Shown here: in pieces, positions 22,046-24,960 of the stretch
Position numbering within the stretch: position 1 is the stretch's first letter
Layout of the letters: every line of letters begins with the position of its first letter
NCBI GenBank assembly: GCA_965145485.1
Contig: CBCTCU010000041.1
Location: 1 to 24,960, forward strand
Length of the DNA stretch: 24,960 nucleotides
Direction: 5' to 3'
Origin: CABQCM01 sp965145485
GTDB lineage: Bacteria; Bacillota; Clostridia; Oscillospirales; Acutalibacteraceae
The notes under the pieces: generated by a model
The model's input: only the letters and a program-made list of their open reading frames with translations
What the model was told of the DNA's origin: nothing
Database searches by the model: none
Position numbers and translations under genes: made by a program

Positions 22046-23821
22046 TGCTTCCCTTTTGCTATCCTCTCCTGACGGCTCCGCAAGCCCTCCTTCCGCCGCT
22101 CCTTCAAGATTTTCCTCTGTTTTACTGCCTGCGACTTGTTTCCCTATGCCCGCTGGCGTCTTGGGAAACTCGTATTCATACTCCGAGCCAAACAGCACCA
22201 CATGGGCGTCCCTCCCATCCCAAATGATTTCCTTGACAAAGGTACGGATGGCTGCCCGCTTCTGCTCCACCGTCATTTTGTCAACGGTGTCCTTGAATGT
22301 GGACAGCATCTGCGCTAACAGGTCAAACTCAATGTCCGCCAAGGCATGGCTGGAGGTCAGTTCTTTCAGCTCCGCCAAATGCCGCTTCAAGCCCTCCCCT
22401 TTCGCGTGCAGTTCATCAATCTGCTGCATAATATAACTTTCAGCAGAGGTACCAGAGGACTTTCCCAGGGCAGAGACAAGGCCCTTGATCTCCTCCTCGT
22501 TTGCGGCGATCTCGGACTCCAAGTTGGAGATCTCCGCATCATAGCTTTGCCGGTTGCCCAGCAGCGCCCGCTTGCTCTGCTCCAGTTGACGGATAAAATC
22601 GGAGCCGTCTTCGCTTAAATGCTTCAGCTGCTCTATAATATCGGCATCTAACATGTTGCCGTTGCAGTTTTTCATGTTGCAGACATGGCCCCGACTGCGC
22701 TCCTTCATGGAGCAGAGGTAGGTATAAATAAACTCGCCCTTTGTATTCCGGCGCTTGGACAGTTTGGGGCGCATATACTCGCCGCAGTTGCCGCAGACAA
22801 GCAGGCCGGAGAGCAAGGCCACATTGCTGCGGGGCTTGCGGTAGCTTTTGGATTTGTTCCGCTCCAAAATCGTCTGTACCTTGACCCATGCCTTCCCCTC
22901 GATGACGCCCTGGTGCTTGCCCACCGACACGATCCACTCCTCCATTGGCTTGATCTGGTGGGCTCTACCCGGCTGCTGTAAGGTGCGGTTATAGGCCATG
23001 ATGCCGTGGACACCATCAAAGTCGCTTTGCTCAGCAAAGAGGTCGACATGACTTTTCGTCAGGTAGTCATAAGCAAATTCATCGGCAATCAGATAAACCG
23101 GATTGGACAAAATCCCCTTGACGGCAAAGCGGGTAAACTGTTTGCCGTTTTTTGTTGTATAGCCATTCTGAAGCAGATATGTCTCCGTCTTTGTCAGCGA
23201 GCCGGTTTCCAGAAACTTGTCGTAGATCAACTTGACGATGCCGATCTCCTCCGGGAGAATCTTCAGCTTGCAGGCCCTCTTGGTCTTGCCGTCGATGGTC
23301 ACATGGGAGACACTCTCCGACTCATAGCCGGTGGGGGTGTTACCGCCCAGCCAGCGCCCTGTTTTGGACAGCTCATGCATATTGTCGCGGATGCGCTCGG
23401 CAATGGTTTCCCGTTCCAGCTGGGAAAAAACCGAGGAAATATACATCATGGCCCGCCCCATAGGGGAGGAAGTGTCAAACTGCTCCTTGATGGAGATGAA
23501 GTCGATCTTCATCTTGTTCAACTGCTCGATCAGTTTGGCAAAATCGCCGATGTTGCGGCTGATTCGGTCCAGGCGGTAGACAACGATGGCACGGAAACTT
23601 TTTTCTTTTGCATCGGCCATCATTTTTTTGAATTGGGGACGCTCCAGCGTGCCACCAGAGAAGCCCTCATCCTCATATACCAGGGCCTGCTCTGCGGCAT
23701 CGTCTCCGAACTGCAGCCGGATATATTGCCTGCACATTTCAATCTGGTTTTCGATGCTCTCCCCTTTACCGGTGAATTTAGATTTTCGGGAGTAGATTAC
23801 GATTGGACGCACAGCGGCCAT
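22034..23821 (-). CDS. Large serine recombinase of a mobile element
   Basis: 595 residues. The N-terminal resolvase domain has catalytic Ser11 (VIYSRKSKFTGKGESIENQ), IVVYRLDRISRN and the Arg-containing FSQLERETIAERIRDN. The recombinase domain (about 160-280) includes GRWLGGNTPTGYE and GILSNPVY. A zinc ribbon follows (Cys343/Cys346, Cys370 and a further Cys at 381 or 386), then a coiled coil at about 410-480. This is the TnpX/TndX-like class that integrates and excises integrative or mobilisable elements without host factors. AGGACGG lies 7-8 bases before the ATG. Its stop abuts the truncated transporter, so the element end lies at or very near 22034. It is transcribed toward that end. Confidence 0.94.
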   Translation of the reverse strand: MAAVRPIVIYSRKSKFTGKGESIENQIEMCRQYIRLQFGDDAAEQALVYEDEGFSGGTLERPQFKKMMADAKEKSFRAIVVYRLDRISRNIGDFAKLIEQLNKMKIDFISIKEQFDTSSPMGRAMMYISSVFSQLERETIAERIRDNMHELSKTGRWLGGNTPTGYESESVSHVTIDGKTKRACKLKILPEEIGIVKLIYDKFLETGSLTKTETYLLQNGYTTKNGKQFTRFAVKGILSNPVYLIADEFAYDYLTKSHVDLFAEQSDFDGVHGIMAYNRTLQQPGRAHQIKPMEEWIVSVGKHQGVIEGKAWVKVQTILERNKSKSYRKPRSNVALLSGLLVCGNCGEYMRPKLSKRRNTKGEFIYTYLCSMKERSRGHVCNMKNCNGNMLDADIIEQLKHLSEDGSDFIRQLEQSKRALLGNRQSYDAEISNLESEIAANEEEIKGLVSALGKSSGTSAESYIMQQIDELHAKGEGLKRHLAELKELTSSHALADIEFDLLAQMLSTFKDTVDKMTVEQKRAAIRTFVKEIIWDGRDAHVVLFGSEYEYEFPKTPAGIGKQVAGSKTEENLEGAAEGGLAEPSGEDSKREANGI

Positions 23822-23840
23822 AAAATCACCGTCCTGTCAT

Positions 23841-23888
23841 ACGATATGTGTATGTAGTTAATATATCATATCGTCCTCTTTTGGTAAA
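23841..23888 (-). promoter_or_regulatory. Recombinase promoter with overlapping inverted repeat
   Basis: On the minus strand TTTACC (23883-23888) and TATATT (23860-23865) are spaced by 17 bases. ACGATATG (23841-23848) and CATATCGT (23867-23874) form an 8-bp perfect inverted repeat. One arm lies within the promoter spacer and the other near the transcription start. It may be an operator controlling the recombinase or part of a recombination site. Confidence 0.6.
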
Positions 23889-23969
23889 TACGAGAGCAAA
23901 GTTTTCGGCGGTTTATCTGTGCAGGCATTAGCAAAGATTACTCTGACATCTCAAACGCATCCTACTATG

Positions 23970-23999
23970 CCCCCGGTGTGTTGCACCGGGGGACTTATT
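23970..23999 (+). terminator. Plus-strand terminator with no obvious gene upstream
   Basis: A perfect 9-bp stem, CCCCCGGTG (23970-23978) with CACCGGGGG (23984-23992), is followed by ACTTATTTTT. The 145 bases before it contain no recognisable gene, so it may end a small RNA or be a remnant left by rearrangement. Confidence 0.75.
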
Positions 24000-24012
24000 T
24001 TTGTGAACAGTC

Positions 24013-24040
24013 TTGCATTTCATTTAAGTTTCGCTATAAT
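24013..24040 (+). promoter_or_regulatory. Promoter of the TetR-family gene
   Basis: A perfect TATAAT (24035-24040) has TTGCAT (24013-24018) 16 bases upstream; the -35 match is only partial. It is 53 bases ahead of the start codon. Confidence 0.6.
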
Positions 24041-24093
24041 ACAAATAAAGACCATTTTTTAATTTTATATTTTATACAGGGTGGTGACGGCTT

Positions 24094-24729
24094 GTGGCAA
24101 GAAAGGCGTATTCCGATGAGGAGAGGGCGCAGGTAAAGGAAGCCCTGATGGTCACCATGATCCGGTGTATCGCGGATCGGGGATTGATTCACAGCAGCAT
24201 TGATGTTCTGTGCGGAAAAGTGGGAATCTCCAAGACTTTCTTCTACAGTTTCTTCTCATCCAAGGAGGAACTGGTGCTCCACGCCCTGCGATATCAGCAG
24301 CCCAGGCTGCTGGATTATGCCCGGCAGCTGATGGAGAACCCGGCGCTCAGTTGGCGGGCGGGCGTGGAAACCTTCCTGAAAAACTGCTGCTACGGGGCCG
24401 AAAGCGGAGTTGCTGTTTTGTCCATTGAGGAGGAGCAGCAGGCGCGCCGCTGCCTTTCCGAGGAGAATTTTCAGGCCTTTCGACAGGACCAGGTCAGTTT
24501 TTATGGGAAACTGCTCTCCATCTTTGGCCTCCCTGTGGACAGTATTGATCCCCGGCTGTTTGGCAATCTGGCCCTCAGCATGATGATGGTGCACAAGGCC
24601 ATTCCGGACACTATGCCCTTCCTGTTTCCAGAAGTGGCGGAGGACATGGTGGAGTTCCAGGTCAGGGCTCTGGTGGACGAGATGGAGCGGGTAAAAGAGG
24701 ATGTGCGGCAGGTGAAAGCAAATGGCTAG
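24094..24729 (+). CDS. TetR-family transcriptional regulator
   Basis: 211 residues starting at a GTG, preceded by GGGTGGTGA. Residues about 9-58 form the TetR HTH (IRCIADRGLIHSSIDVLCGKVGISKTFFYSFFSSKEEL). The C-terminal ~150 residues are a helical ligand-binding and dimerisation domain, not specific enough to name a ligand. It lies within the mobile element, divergent from the recombinase. Another gene begins 171 bases downstream on the same strand. TetR proteins usually repress neighbouring efflux or enzyme genes, so that gene is a candidate target. Confidence 0.9.
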   Translation: MARKAYSDEERAQVKEALMVTMIRCIADRGLIHSSIDVLCGKVGISKTFFYSFFSSKEELVLHALRYQQPRLLDYARQLMENPALSWRAGVETFLKNCCYGAESGVAVLSIEEEQQARRCLSEENFQAFRQDQVSFYGKLLSIFGLPVDSIDPRLFGNLALSMMMVHKAIPDTMPFLFPEVAEDMVEFQVRALVDEMERVKEDVRQVKANG

Positions 24730-24741
24730 AGATGAGTACCC

Positions 24742-24852
24742 ATGTCCAAGCGGACGGGAAAGACAGCAGAATATCGTCAGACACAGAGCCTTGGGATACA
24801 GGTCTTGGTTCTGTGCGGCCTTTTCGCGCCCTGCGTCAGCCTGTCCAAATGA
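24742..24852 (+). CDS. Possible 36-codon leader peptide
   Basis: An ATG at 24742 opens a short frame (MSKRTGKTAEYRQTQSLG...) that ends with TGA at 24850-24852, at the apex of the following terminator hairpin. No strong ribosome binding site precedes it. A stop codon placed inside a terminator is typical of translation-coupled attenuators ahead of inducible resistance genes in Firmicutes, but chance cannot be excluded. Confidence 0.25.
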   Translation: MSKRTGKTAEYRQTQSLGIQVLVLCGLFAPCVSLSK

Positions 24853-24876
24853 CAGGGTGTCGCGGGGCATTTTTTA
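24828..24876 (+). terminator. Terminator or attenuator between tetR and the next gene
   Basis: A two-part stem, GCCCTGCG (24828-24835) with CGCGGGGC (24861-24868, one wobble pair) and CCTGTC (24840-24845) with GACAGG (24851-24856), is followed by ATTTTTT. It lies 25 bases before the next start codon, so it either isolates tetR or attenuates the downstream gene. Confidence 0.8.
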
Positions 24877-24900
24877 TTGTTCGGAAAGAGGTGGCCTGAT

Positions 24901-24960
24901 ATGAGTTTACCAAAACGAAATAGTGCGGACGGGCGCTGTTACTGGATGAAGCCCGAGGTA
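24901..24960 (+). CDS. Start of an unidentified gene (20 codons visible)
   Basis: An ATG preceded by AAAGAGGTGG at good spacing opens a frame (MSLPKRNSADGRCYWMKPEV) that runs off the window. The visible part is too short to assign. It belongs to the mobile element and follows a terminator/attenuator hairpin. Confidence 0.55.
   Translation, partial: MSLPKRNSADGRCYWMKPEV

Overview
The window looks like a chromosomal segment of a fairly GC-rich anaerobic Firmicute, most plausibly a gut or rumen Clostridia member. Grounds for this are the strong AGGAGG-type ribosome binding sites, sigma-A promoters, a PerR-type regulator with rubrerythrin, a dockerin-bearing secreted esterase, a complete L-rhamnose catabolic gene set and a large serine recombinase. 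No species is claimed. No rRNA, tRNA or CRISPR array was seen.

Left part (1-2.5 kb): folE (GTP cyclohydrolase I, minus strand) sits behind a long leader that holds two copies of a structured ~47-nt element. Divergent from it is a perR/fur-like gene translationally coupled to rubrerythrin. A near-consensus Fur box covers the start-site region of their promoter, which suggests an autoregulated oxidative-stress or iron operon.

Middle left (2.5-6.3 kb): an AraC-type regulator and a secreted 877-residue protein are divergently transcribed from overlapping promoters. The secreted protein has two duplicated N-terminal modules, two SGNH/GDSL esterase domains, a small helical module and a C-terminal type I dockerin. 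The last feature points to cellulosome-like assembly and plant polysaccharide deacetylation.

Middle (6.3-12.7 kb): a GNAT acetyltransferase; an operon of an XRE-cupin regulator and an acyl-CoA synthetase; a lipoprotein with an abrupt AT-rich patch; and an unassigned protein with a C39-like pattern. Two structured or repetitive non-coding stretches lie around the GNAT gene.

Rhamnose region (12.8-20.7 kb): rhaB (kinase), rhaA (isomerase), rhaD (aldolase) and a large cytoplasmic glycoside hydrolase, probably alpha-L-rhamnosidase-like, all run in the plus direction. Together they would release rhamnose from imported glycosides and convert it to dihydroxyacetone phosphate and lactaldehyde. Gaps between the genes are unusually long. 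The 3' end of rhaD plus its downstream spacer is tandemly triplicated.

Right end (20.9-24.96 kb): a sodium:neurotransmitter-symporter-type transporter lacks its N-terminal helices. It is abutted exactly by a large serine recombinase gene, so a mobile element appears to have inserted into the transporter gene. The element continues rightward with a TetR regulator, a small ORF/terminator arrangement and the first 20 codons of another gene, and runs out of the window.
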